A stretch of DNA of 64,000 nucleotides from Conexibacter sp. CPCC 205762. Its GTDB lineage: Bacteria; Actinomycetota; Thermoleophilia; Solirubrobacterales; Solirubrobacteraceae. Below are positions 55,585 to 63,398 of this stretch, piece after piece (the first letter of the stretch is position 1; each line of letters begins with the position of its first letter). The notes beneath the pieces were generated by a model. It saw nothing but the letters and a program-made list of their open reading frames with translations. It searched no databases and was not told the origin of the DNA. The translations under genes and the position numbers were made by a program. Location: positions 1 through 64,000 of the forward strand of contig NZ_JAUTDN010000013.1 in the NCBI RefSeq assembly GCF_030646155.1, written 5' to 3'.

Positions 55585-56640
55585 ATGCGACGACTGAAGA
55601 TCGCCGTTGTCTGCAAAGAGGGCACTGCCAACGCCCACTACCGTGCGCTCGTTCCCGCCGACGAGCTTGTGCGGCGCGGACATACCACGCTGCGCGGCTC
55701 GTCCGACGGCTCCTTCGCCCGGCGGGTGCTGACCACTCAGCCGAGCTGGGACGTGACGCTGATGCAGCAGATGACCGGCGAGGTCGATCTGCAAGCGGCT
55801 CGACGGCTGCGCCAACTGGGCATCGCGGTTGTATGGGACACGGACGATGACATCCGCGCGATTCCGCGCAGCAGCCCCGCTTACCGTCGCATGGGCGGGC
55901 GCCGCGGGATTAAGCAGGCCTACGCTCGCACGCTCGAGATCGCGCGCACGGCCCATCTGATGACGACGCCAAGCGATCACCTCGCCGCGATGTACCGCGA
56001 GGAGGGCGTCGAGCATGTCGCCGTCATCGAGAACAACCTCGCCCGCGACGCGATCCGCCATGCCGGGCGGCGGCGCCACCCCGGCACGGTAATCGGCTGC
56101 CTCGCCGCGCTCGAGCACGAGCGCGACCTGAAGCGGTTGAAGATCGGCAGGACGCTCGAACGGATCCTCGCCACCCACGAGGGTGTGAGCGTGCTCGCGA
56201 TCGGCTGCGATCTCGGCATCGACGATCCGCGCTATCGCTGGCGGACCGACCTTTCGCTCGACGAGGTCCAGCGTGCGCTGCTGCAGGTCGACGTCGGCAT
56301 CGCACCGCTCGTCGACGGTGTGATGACCCGTGGCCGTTCCAACGTCAAGCTGAAGGAATACGCCGCGAGCGGTGCGATGTGGCTCGCCTCGCCGCTCGGC
56401 GCGTACCGGGGGATGGGCGAGGTAGAGGGCGGTCTGCTCGTGGAGGACGGCGGGTGGGAGCGGACGCTGTCAGAGATGATCACCGACCACGAGCGACGCA
56501 CCCGGTTGATGGCGAGAGCACGCGACTGGGTCGCCGGCGAGACGATCGCGCAAGCAGGACAGATATGGGAGCGGCAACTGCGAGCCGCCGTCGAACGGGC
56601 GAGGTCTCAGGCGGGGGTCACGGTGGCGGGGGCGCGCTAA
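55585..56640 (+). CDS. Glycosyltransferase (GT4/GT-B-like)
   Basis: 351 residues. Begins with 'LKIAVVCKEGTANAHYRALVPADEL', has 'VVWDTDDDIRAIP' and 'MTTPSDHLAAMYREEGVEHVAVIENNL' in the N-terminal half, and 'LLQVDVGIAPLVDGVMTRGRSNVKLKEYAASG' in the C-terminal half, the sugar-nucleotide-binding region of GT-B enzymes. No membrane segment. ATG at 55585; a 24-codon frame (55526-55597) overlaps it and could be a coupling leader. The gene uses AGA rarely and a broader set of codons than its neighbours, suggesting foreign origin. Its stop shares bases with the ATPase gene on the other strand. Confidence 0.8.
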   Translation: MRRLKIAVVCKEGTANAHYRALVPADELVRRGHTTLRGSSDGSFARRVLTTQPSWDVTLMQQMTGEVDLQAARRLRQLGIAVVWDTDDDIRAIPRSSPAYRRMGGRRGIKQAYARTLEIARTAHLMTTPSDHLAAMYREEGVEHVAVIENNLARDAIRHAGRRRHPGTVIGCLAALEHERDLKRLKIGRTLERILATHEGVSVLAIGCDLGIDDPRYRWRTDLSLDEVQRALLQVDVGIAPLVDGVMTRGRSNVKLKEYAASGAMWLASPLGAYRGMGEVEGGLLVEDGGWERTLSEMITDHERRTRLMARARDWVAGETIAQAGQIWERQLRAAVERARSQAGVTVAGAR

Positions 56641-57791
56641 GCGGCGAACAGATGGGCGCCGACGGCGACGAGGCCGTCGGCGTCGTGGACGTCGTCGTCG
56701 AGGTGGGGGACGAGCAGCAGCGGCACGCTCGTCCCCAGCCGCTCGGCGAGGTGGGCGACGTTGTCGCGGTCGCGCCGGGCGAGCGCATGCTCGTCGGCGA
56801 AGCACTCGGCCACTCTCGTCGCCAGCGCCTTCGACAGCCCGGCCTCGGCGACCAGGCGCGCGATCAGCTCGCCGGGGTCCGCGTCGCCGAGCTGGTCGCT
56901 GTGGACGCGGTTGACGATCCCGCCGCCGAAGGCCATCCGCGCCGCCTTCAGCTTGCGGTGGAAGTAGATCGCCTCGTCGATCGGCTCGCGCTCGGGCGAG
57001 GTCACCAGCAGGAAGCGGGTGCGCGGGTCGCGCAGCAGCGTCTCGACCTGCTCGGCGCGTGCTCTGAAACCCTCCAGCAGACCGCCGAGCAGGCGGAAGA
57101 AGGCCGACAGGTCGGTCAGCAGGTCGACGCCGGTGACGCGCTTGAGCGCTCCCAGCGCGAAGCCGCTCGTGCGGCCCAGCAGCTTCATCCCGAAGCCCGA
57201 CGGCCGCAGCAGCGCCTGCAGCGCCCTGCCCTCGAAGAACTGCGTCAGGCGGTCGGGCGCGTCGAGGAAGTCGAGCGCGTTGCGCGACGGCGGCGTGTCG
57301 AGCACGAGCAGGTCGAACTCGCCCGTCGCGGCGAGGTCGTGCAGCTTCGCGATCGCGGTGAACTCCTGCGAGCCGGCGACGGCGCCGGACAGCTCGCGGT
57401 AGATGCGGTTGGAGAGGATCTCCTCGCGCGTGCGCGCGTCGGGCGCGAGCCGCTCGATCAGCTCGTCGAAGGTGCGCTTGGCGTCGAGCTGCAGCGCCCA
57501 CAGCTCGCCGCCGTCGGCGAACGCCAGCCCGGCAGCGGCGAACGGGGCGGGGTCGACCCGGTGGGGCGCGTTGCCGAGCGCGTCGAGCCCGAGCGCGTCG
57601 GCGAGCCGCTGCGCCGGGTCGATCGTGACGACGCAGACCTTCAGCCCCCGCGCCGCCATCCCGGCCGCGACCGCCGCCGACGTGGTCGTCTTGCCGACGC
57701 CGCCGGAGCCGCCGCAGATGCAGACGCGGACGCCGTCGAGCCAGCCCGCGACGCCGGCAGCCGCGCCCGCGGCGCCCGCCGCCGCGCTCAC
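56637..57791 (-). CDS. ArsA/Get3-like P-loop ATPase, second of a pair
   Basis: 384 residues with a deviant Walker A 'GGSGGVGKTT' (about 23-32), switch region 'VTIDPAQRLADALGL' and 'LLVLDTPPSRNALDFLDAP'. The C-terminal half is helical with 'FFRLLGGLLEGFRARAEQVETLL'. GTG start overlaps the first ATPase gene by four bases. The CxxC zinc motif of eukaryotic Get3 is absent. In mycobacteria a comparable pair (Rv3679-Rv3680) forms a hetero-complex; the same may hold here. Role in arsenite transport is unlikely as no ars genes are near. Confidence 0.85.
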   Translation of the reverse strand: MSAAAGAAGAAAGVAGWLDGVRVCICGGSGGVGKTTTSAAVAAGMAARGLKVCVVTIDPAQRLADALGLDALGNAPHRVDPAPFAAAGLAFADGGELWALQLDAKRTFDELIERLAPDARTREEILSNRIYRELSGAVAGSQEFTAIAKLHDLAATGEFDLLVLDTPPSRNALDFLDAPDRLTQFFEGRALQALLRPSGFGMKLLGRTSGFALGALKRVTGVDLLTDLSAFFRLLGGLLEGFRARAEQVETLLRDPRTRFLLVTSPEREPIDEAIYFHRKLKAARMAFGGGIVNRVHSDQLGDADPGELIARLVAEAGLSKALATRVAECFADEHALARRDRDNVAHLAERLGTSVPLLLVPHLDDDVHDADGLVAVGAHLFAA

Positions 57792-58726
57792 AGCAGCTCC
57801 TCCAAGCGCTCCGACAGCAGCTCCAGCCCGGCGACGTCGACGGCCGGCGTGAACAGGTACGGCAGCTCCAGCGGCGCGCTCCCGAGCCCCTCCGCCAGCC
57901 GCGCCACCTGCGCCCGCTGGGCCGCCGCGCGCACGTGCTCCGAACGCGCGGCGCGCAGCGCGGCTGTGACCAGCGGCGACGCCTTCGCCGCCGCCTGCTC
58001 GGCCTGTGCGACGGTCGCGCCCTGGCGCGGGCCGAGGCGATCGGGCAGGAGCGCGTTGACGACCGTCGCCGCCAGCTCGATCCCGAGCTGCTCGCGCAGC
58101 TCGCGCCGCAGTCTCAGCGTCTCGTTGACCGGCATCTCCTCCGCCAGCGCGACGGCGACGACGGCGGCCGCATCCGGATCGGTGAAGAAGGCGTCGAGCG
58201 TGCGGCCCTGCGAGGCGATCGGCCCGACCTTCGCGATCTCGGCGAAGGTGCGCGGCGTCGACAGCGCGGCGAGGCCGTGGCCGGTCGCGGGCGCGTCGAC
58301 GATCACGAGGTCGTAGGGGCGCGCGCCGGCGGTGCGCCGCTGCGGCTGCGCCAACTCCCATGCCTTGCCGAGCGTCAGCAGCTCGCGCATCCCCGGCGTC
58401 GCCTGCACGAAGCCGTGGAAGGTGCGCGAGCCGGCGAGCACGTCGCCGAACGGGCCGGCCTTCTGCGACAGGTACTCCTCCAGCGCGTGCTGCGGCTCGA
58501 TCGAGATCGTCCACAGGTCCTGCGCCAGGCGCAGCTCGCGCGCGCCGCTGGAGCCGTCGCGGTGTCCGAACGCGACCGCCGCGCGGTCCTGCCCGGTCAG
58601 CTCGGCGACGCAGCAGCGCAGCCCGCGACGCGCGGCGGCGATCCCGAGTGCGATCGCGACCGTCGACTTGCCGACGCCCCCCTTTCCGGTGAGGAACAGC
58701 AGGCGCTTGTCGGAGAGACCGGCCAC
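57788..58726 (-). CDS. ArsA/Get3-like P-loop ATPase, first of a pair
   Basis: 312 residues. Deviant Walker A 'GKGGVGKST' at 14-22, 'LWTISIEPQHALEEYL' switch-type segment and 'DLVIVDAPATGHGLAAL'. Shorter than its downstream partner. GTG start eight bases after TAGGCT (leaderless). Overlaps the partner by four bases, so made in equal amounts. It is divergent from parA across 66 bp. Confidence 0.85.
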   Translation of the reverse strand: MAGLSDKRLLFLTGKGGVGKSTVAIALGIAAARRGLRCCVAELTGQDRAAVAFGHRDGSSGARELRLAQDLWTISIEPQHALEEYLSQKAGPFGDVLAGSRTFHGFVQATPGMRELLTLGKAWELAQPQRRTAGARPYDLVIVDAPATGHGLAALSTPRTFAEIAKVGPIASQGRTLDAFFTDPDAAAVVAVALAEEMPVNETLRLRRELREQLGIELAATVVNALLPDRLGPRQGATVAQAEQAAAKASPLVTAALRAARSEHVRAAAQRAQVARLAEGLGSAPLELPYLFTPAVDVAGLELLSERLEELL

Positions 58727-58792
58727 CGCCGGTCAGCCTAGTCGTTCATAACGCTGGAGGAGAACAGGCCGTGACTGCGAATAGAGGCGCGT

Positions 58793-59584
58793 ATGGGTTT
58801 CCCGACCTCATCGGAGTCGCCAGTGACCGGCACGGCCAAGGTGATCGCCTTCGCCAACCAGAAGGGCGGCGTCGCGAAGACGACCACGACCCTCAACCTC
58901 GCCGTCGCGTTCGCGGAGGAGGGGCACCGGGTCCTCTGCTGCGACATGGACCCGCAGGGCAACCTGACGATGTCGCAGGGGATCGACCCCGACACCGTCG
59001 AGACCTCGATGTACGACGTGCTCGTCCACCACACCTCGATCCGCGACGCGATCCGCCGCCGCGAGATCGACGTCGCCTGCGCCTCGATCGACCTCGCCGG
59101 CGCCGAGATCGCGATGTCGACCCAGATCGGCCGCGAGCGCTCGCTGGAGAAGGCGTTTCGCGAGATCAAGGGCGACTACGACTTCATCTTCATCGACACG
59201 CCGCCGAGCCTCGGGCTGCTCACGATCAACGCCCTCACGGCCGCCGACAAGGTGATCGTCCCCGTCCAATGCGAGTATCTGTCGATGCGAGGGCTCCTCC
59301 AGCTCCAGAACACGCTCAAGATGATCCGCGAGAACCTCAACCCGAACGTCGACATCGAAGGCATCCTGCCGACCCTCGTCGACACGCGCACGCTGCATGC
59401 CAAGGAGGCGATCGAGCTGCTCGAGGAGAGCTTCGGGGAGAGAGTGTTCGCATCCCGGATCCGCAAGACCGTGCGGTTCGCGGAGGCGCCCGTGCAGGGC
59501 ATGTCCGTCTTGAAGTACGACCCTGACGGCATGGCAGCCCACGCCTACCGGCAGCTCGCGAAGGAGGTCCTCGATGGCAAGTAG
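58793..59584 (+). CDS. ParA/Soj-family ATPase
   Basis: 263 residues. Deviant Walker A 'KGGVAKTTT' with signature Lys, 'CDMDPQGNLT', 'FIFIDTPPSLGLLTINAL' and 'VPVQCEYLSMRGLLQL', all ParA/Soj hallmarks. It would bind DNA as an ATP dimer and position a cargo. No parB gene or parS-like site is next to it; instead FtsZ overlaps its 3' end by 11 bp, so the cargo may be the division machinery (inference, MipZ-like role). GTG 58823 with GGAG six bases upstream is an alternative start giving 253 residues. Confidence 0.9.
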   Translation: MGFPTSSESPVTGTAKVIAFANQKGGVAKTTTTLNLAVAFAEEGHRVLCCDMDPQGNLTMSQGIDPDTVETSMYDVLVHHTSIRDAIRRREIDVACASIDLAGAEIAMSTQIGRERSLEKAFREIKGDYDFIFIDTPPSLGLLTINALTAADKVIVPVQCEYLSMRGLLQLQNTLKMIRENLNPNVDIEGILPTLVDTRTLHAKEAIELLEESFGERVFASRIRKTVRFAEAPVQGMSVLKYDPDGMAAHAYRQLAKEVLDGK

Positions 59585-61097
59585 ACGCGTGAGCATGAGG
59601 GAGGGCCCGCTGGCTGCGCTCTTCCGCAGAACCGAGGAAGAGGGCCTGCAGGAGACGATCACGCCCGCCCCGCGCGAGCAGGCGGCGCCGCAGGCACAGG
59701 CGCCGGCCACGCCCGCTCCGGCCACGCCCGCCGCGGCGGCCCCGGCTGCGGCTCCCGCTGCGGCCCCCGCCCCTGTCCAGCACGAGATCCCGGCGCCCCC
59801 CACGCCGCAGGAGCGCCTCGGCCGCGCCTTCTCGGCCGACATCCCCGACAACATGATGGAGCCGCCCGTGGCGTCCGCGCCCACGCCCTCGCACGACCCG
59901 TACGCCCGCGTCGAGGAGCCGGCGCTGCCGTCGTCCGGCTACGGCATCGGCCGCCAGAGCGGCCCGGTCCTGCGCGTCGTCGGCGTCGGCGGCGGCGGTG
60001 TCAACGCCGTCAACCGGATGGTCGAGGCCGAGGTCTCCGGCGTCGAGTTCCTCGCCGTCAACACCGACCTGCAGTCGCTGCAGCAGTCGGCCGCCCACCT
60101 GACGCTGCACATCGGCGCCAACGTCACGCGCGGCCTCGGCTCCGGCTCGGACCCGTCGCTCGGCCATCAGGCGGCGATGGAGGAGTACGACAAGATCAAG
60201 GCGCTGCTGAAGGGCAGCGACATGATCTTCATCACCGCCGGCGAGGGCGGCGGCACCGGCACCGGCGCCGCCCCGGTCGTCGCGCGGATCGCGCGCGAGC
60301 TGGGCGCGCTGACCGTCGGCATCGTCACGAAGCCGTTCGGCTTCGAGGGCTCGCGCCGCAAGGAGCAGGCCGACGTCGGCGTCGAGGCGCTCGCGGCCGA
60401 GGTCGACACGCTGATCGTCGTCCCCAACAACCGGCTGCTGTCGGTGCTCGACCGCAACACCTCGATGGTCGAGGCGTTCCGCGTCGCCGACGACGTGCTG
60501 CGCCAGGGCGTCCAGGGGATCTCCGACCTCGTCACGCTGCCGGGCCTGATCAACCTCGACTTCGCCGACGTGCGCACGATCATGGCGGAGGCCGGCAGCG
60601 CGCTGCTCGGCATCGGCATGGGCAGCGGCGACCGGCGCGCGATCGACGCCGCCGAGCAGGCCGTCGCCTCGCCGCTGCTGGAGACGAGCATGGACGGCGC
60701 ACGCTCGATCCTGCTGTCGATCACCGGCGGTCGCGACCTGTCGCTGTGGGAGGTCAACGAGGCCGCGAAGGCGGTCTCCGAGGCGGCCCACCCGGACGCG
60801 AACATCATCTTCGGCGCGATGGTCGACGAGAAGCTCGACGACCAGGTCTGGGTGACGGTCGTCGCGACCGGCTACGGCGACGTCAGACCGCCGCGCCCGG
60901 TGCGCGTCGAGCGCGGCGCCGACATCGGCGTCCCGCGCGAGCAGCGCGCCGCCGCCGAGCCGCAGCGCCCGGCCCGCACGCACTTCGCCGACCCCGCCGC
61001 CGGCGAGCTGCGCGTCTCGCGCTCGGCCGAGCCCCGTCCCGCCGCCCGCCCGGCGCGCGACGAGCTCGACGTGCCCGAGTTCATGCCGTTCCGCTAG
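59574..61097 (+). CDS. ftsZ: Cell division GTPase FtsZ with long N-terminal extension
   Basis: 507 residues, over 100 longer than usual. Residues 1-20 are basic ('MASRRVSMREGPLAALFRRT'), 25-125 are Ala/Pro-rich and disordered, and the FtsZ core starts near 131 with 'VLRVVGVGGGGVNAVNRM'. GTP signature GGGTGTG is at 225-231 and T7 loop 'NLDFADV' at 327-333. The C-terminal tail ends 'DELDVPEFMPFR', the usual binding peptide for division partners. Start is certain: GGAGG six bases ahead, inside parA. It is outside any dcw cluster in this window; a second FtsZ elsewhere is possible. Confidence 0.95.
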   Translation: MASRRVSMREGPLAALFRRTEEEGLQETITPAPREQAAPQAQAPATPAPATPAAAAPAAAPAAAPAPVQHEIPAPPTPQERLGRAFSADIPDNMMEPPVASAPTPSHDPYARVEEPALPSSGYGIGRQSGPVLRVVGVGGGGVNAVNRMVEAEVSGVEFLAVNTDLQSLQQSAAHLTLHIGANVTRGLGSGSDPSLGHQAAMEEYDKIKALLKGSDMIFITAGEGGGTGTGAAPVVARIARELGALTVGIVTKPFGFEGSRRKEQADVGVEALAAEVDTLIVVPNNRLLSVLDRNTSMVEAFRVADDVLRQGVQGISDLVTLPGLINLDFADVRTIMAEAGSALLGIGMGSGDRRAIDAAEQAVASPLLETSMDGARSILLSITGGRDLSLWEVNEAAKAVSEAAHPDANIIFGAMVDEKLDDQVWVTVVATGYGDVRPPRPVRVERGADIGVPREQRAAAEPQRPARTHFADPAAGELRVSRSAEPRPAARPARDELDVPEFMPFR

Positions 61098-61131
61098 CGC
61101 CGGCGCCCGTCGTCGTGGCATCCTCCCGGCC

Positions 61132-62634
61132 GTGACCATGCGCACGGCCGGGGGAGAGCGAGCAGGGGGCGTCGTCGCGGCGGGACATCCGCTCAGCGCC
61201 GAGGCCGGCGCCGCCGTGCTGCGCGCCGGCGGCAACGCCGTCGACGCGGCGCTGGCGGCGATGCTGACCTCGTTCGCCGCCGAGCCGCTGCTGACCGGGC
61301 TCGGCGCCGGCGGCTACATGCTGGTCGTGCCGCCCGGGGAGGAGCCGCAGCTGCTCGACTTCTTCGTCGAGGTGCCCGGCCGCGGCGCCGACCATGCCGC
61401 GCGCGCCGAGCTGGTGCCGGTCAGCGTCTCCTTCGGCGACGCGGTCCAGGTCTTCAACGCCGGCGCCGCCGCCGTCGGCGCCTACGGGATGCCGCACGGG
61501 ATCTGCGCCGCCTCCGAGCGCTTCGGCCGGATGCCGCTGCCCGAGCTGGTCGCGCCGGCCGCGGCGCTCGCGCGCGGCGGCGTCGCGCTCAACGCCGAGC
61601 AGGCGTACGTGATCGAGATCCTCGAGGGGATCTGCCGCCTGACGCCGGCGGTCGAGGCGATCTTCGCGCCCGGCGGGCGGCTGCTGGGGGAGGGCGACAC
61701 GCTCGTGCAGGCCGAGCTGGCCGACACGCTGGAGCTGCTCGCCTCAGAAGGCGCGCGACCGTTCTACGAGGGCGAGATCGCCGCCACGGTCGCCGACCTG
61801 CTGAGCGATCAGGGCGGGCTGGTGACGCGCGCCGACCTGGCCGCCTACGCGACCGTCACGCGCAGACCGGTGCGGGTCGCCTACCGCGGCCGCGAGGTGC
61901 TCTCCAACCCGCCGCCGTCGGCCGGCGGGACGCTGATCGCCTACGCGCTCGCGCTGCTGGAGGCGGGCGGCGCCGGCGCGCCGACGCCCGCGCAGCTGGT
62001 CGCGGCGATGGGCGCGGCGCAGCAGGAGCGCACGCCGCAGTTCCTCGACGGGCTCGCGCGCGAGGGCTTCCTCGAGCAGTTCCTGGCGGCGCGGCTGGGC
62101 TCGACGACGCACGTCTCGGTGCTCGACGGCGACGGCGGCGCCTGCGCGGTCACCAGCTCCAACGGCGAGGGCGCGGGGATCGTCGTCCCCGGCAGCGGCA
62201 TCCACCTCAACAACATGCTCGGCGAGCAGGACCTCAACCCGCTCGGCTTCCACCGCTTCCCGCCCGGCCGCCGGCTGCCGAGCATGATGGCGCCGACGGT
62301 CGTGCTGCGCGACGGGCGGCCGGAGCTGGTGCTCGGCAGCGCCGGCTCCAACCGGATCCGCTCGGCGGTGCTGCAGACGATCGTCGCCGTCGTCGACCAC
62401 GGGCTGAGCGCGGACGAGGCGGTGCGGGCGCCGCGGCTGCACTTCGAGGACGGGATCGTCTACGCCGAGCCGGGCGCGCAGACGGCGGCGCTGGAGGCCG
62501 ACGGCCACGCGATCGCGCCATTCAGAGCGCGCAACCTCTTCTTCGGCGGCGTGCAGGCGGTCGAGCGGGCGGCCGACGGGACGCTGTCGGGCGGCGGCGA
62601 CCCGCGCCGCGGCGGGGCGGCGGTCGTCGCATGA
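61132..62634 (+). CDS. Gamma-glutamyltransferase family protein
   Basis: 500-residue N-terminal-nucleophile hydrolase acting on gamma-glutamyl thiols or amides. Seen: 'AGGNAVDAALAAMLTSFAAEP', the autoprocessing and nucleophile Thr325 in 'STTHVSVLD', and 'LNNMLGEQDLNP' with 'RRLPSMMAPTVVL' of the small subunit. No signal peptide, so probably cytosolic, unlike many bacterial GGTs. It may act on gamma-glutamyl thiols, of interest with egtB in the same window. GTG start seven bases after a CATCCT box. Overlaps the lipoprotein gene. Confidence 0.9.
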   Translation: MTMRTAGGERAGGVVAAGHPLSAEAGAAVLRAGGNAVDAALAAMLTSFAAEPLLTGLGAGGYMLVVPPGEEPQLLDFFVEVPGRGADHAARAELVPVSVSFGDAVQVFNAGAAAVGAYGMPHGICAASERFGRMPLPELVAPAAALARGGVALNAEQAYVIEILEGICRLTPAVEAIFAPGGRLLGEGDTLVQAELADTLELLASEGARPFYEGEIAATVADLLSDQGGLVTRADLAAYATVTRRPVRVAYRGREVLSNPPPSAGGTLIAYALALLEAGGAGAPTPAQLVAAMGAAQQERTPQFLDGLAREGFLEQFLAARLGSTTHVSVLDGDGGACAVTSSNGEGAGIVVPGSGIHLNNMLGEQDLNPLGFHRFPPGRRLPSMMAPTVVLRDGRPELVLGSAGSNRIRSAVLQTIVAVVDHGLSADEAVRAPRLHFEDGIVYAEPGAQTAALEADGHAIAPFRARNLFFGGVQAVERAADGTLSGGGDPRRGGAAVVA

Positions 62635-63044
62635 GGCGCGTTGCGGGGACGCTCGCGGCGATCGTGGCGGCGCTCGCGCTCGCCGGCTGCGGCGCCGAGT
62701 CCGACGACGTCTTCCTCGTCAGACGGACCGGCGCGCTGCCGGACGCGCGCGTCGACATCGTCGTCAACGACGGCGGCACCGTCACCTGCGACAGAGGCGC
62801 GAGCAGAGAGCTGGACTCGAAGCTGCTGCTGCGCTCGCGCGACGTCGTGCGGACGCTCGACGAGAGAAGACTGCTCGGCAGAGTCCACCCGCCGTCGCCG
62901 CGAGCGCAGCTGCGCTACGAGCTGAGAACGGGCTTCGGCGACATCACCTTCAACGACGTCGACGCAGTCGGCGAGCCGGAGCTGGGCCGCACGATCCAGC
63001 TCGTGCGCGAACTCGCGCAGCAGGCCTGCGGGCTGGCGCGCTGA
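62631..63044 (+). CDS. Predicted lipoprotein of unknown function (137 aa)
   Basis: Signal peptide with lipobox 'LALAGC'; Cys20 would be lipidated. The mature part of about 117 residues has 'VDIVVNDGGTVTCDRG' and 'LRYELRTGFGDITFND', suggesting a small beta-type domain with two further Cys that could pair. ATG overlaps the gamma-glutamyltransferase stop (ATGA), so co-translated. I do not recognise the family. AGA is frequent. Confidence 0.8.
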   Translation: MRRVAGTLAAIVAALALAGCGAESDDVFLVRRTGALPDARVDIVVNDGGTVTCDRGASRELDSKLLLRSRDVVRTLDERRLLGRVHPPSPRAQLRYELRTGFGDITFNDVDAVGEPELGRTIQLVRELAQQACGLAR

Positions 63045-63075
63045 ACGGCGCACGCCAGCCGTCACGCGCGGCGCT

Positions 63076-63357
63076 TCAGCCCTGACCGGCCTCCTCGGCC
63101 GCCTCGGAGGTGCCGCTCCAGTCGCCGGCGACCTCCTCCAGCGGCTCGCGCGGCGGCGAGTCCTCGCGTGGGCGGGCGCCGGGCTGGGAGCGGTCCTCTC
63201 GCAGCTCCTCCCAATGCTTGCGCGTCGCCTGGATGTCGTCCTCGACGAGCTGCGACTCCCTCGCCATCGCTCGCACCTGATCGTCGAGTCCGCGTTCGAA
63301 GGCGTGGATGCCCGCCGCGTCGTCAGGTCTGTCGTCTACCGGTCTCTCGATGCCCAT
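63076..63357 (-). CDS. Small acidic, charged protein of unknown function (93 aa)
   Basis: Soluble, helical and acidic protein ('GIERPVDDRPDDAAGIHAFERGLDDQVRAMARE', 'EDDIQATRKHWEELREDR') with a disordered Pro/Glu tail. No known domain. ATG at 63357 with GAGAG upstream and a TATCCA box six bases before. Codon use is that of the genome. It lies 42 bp after the LON-domain gene on the same strand. Some actinobacterial stress proteins look like this, but there is no proof. Confidence 0.6.
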   Translation of the reverse strand: MGIERPVDDRPDDAAGIHAFERGLDDQVRAMARESQLVEDDIQATRKHWEELREDRSQPGARPREDSPPREPLEEVAGDWSGTSEAAEEAGQG

Positions 63358-63398
63358 GCTCTCTGGATACCCCCGGTTCGAGCCGCACATGCCGGCGG

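Noticed and set aside
56637..58726. Arsenite efflux operon because of ArsA-like ATPases
   Set aside because: No arsB, arsC, arsD or arsR gene adjoins, and the paired layout matches Get3-like actinobacterial ATPases instead.
58771..59526. Frame starting at a GTG with a strong GGAGGAG upstream
   Set aside because: It reads through parA in the wrong frame with a low-complexity product; ParA's own frame has all motifs.
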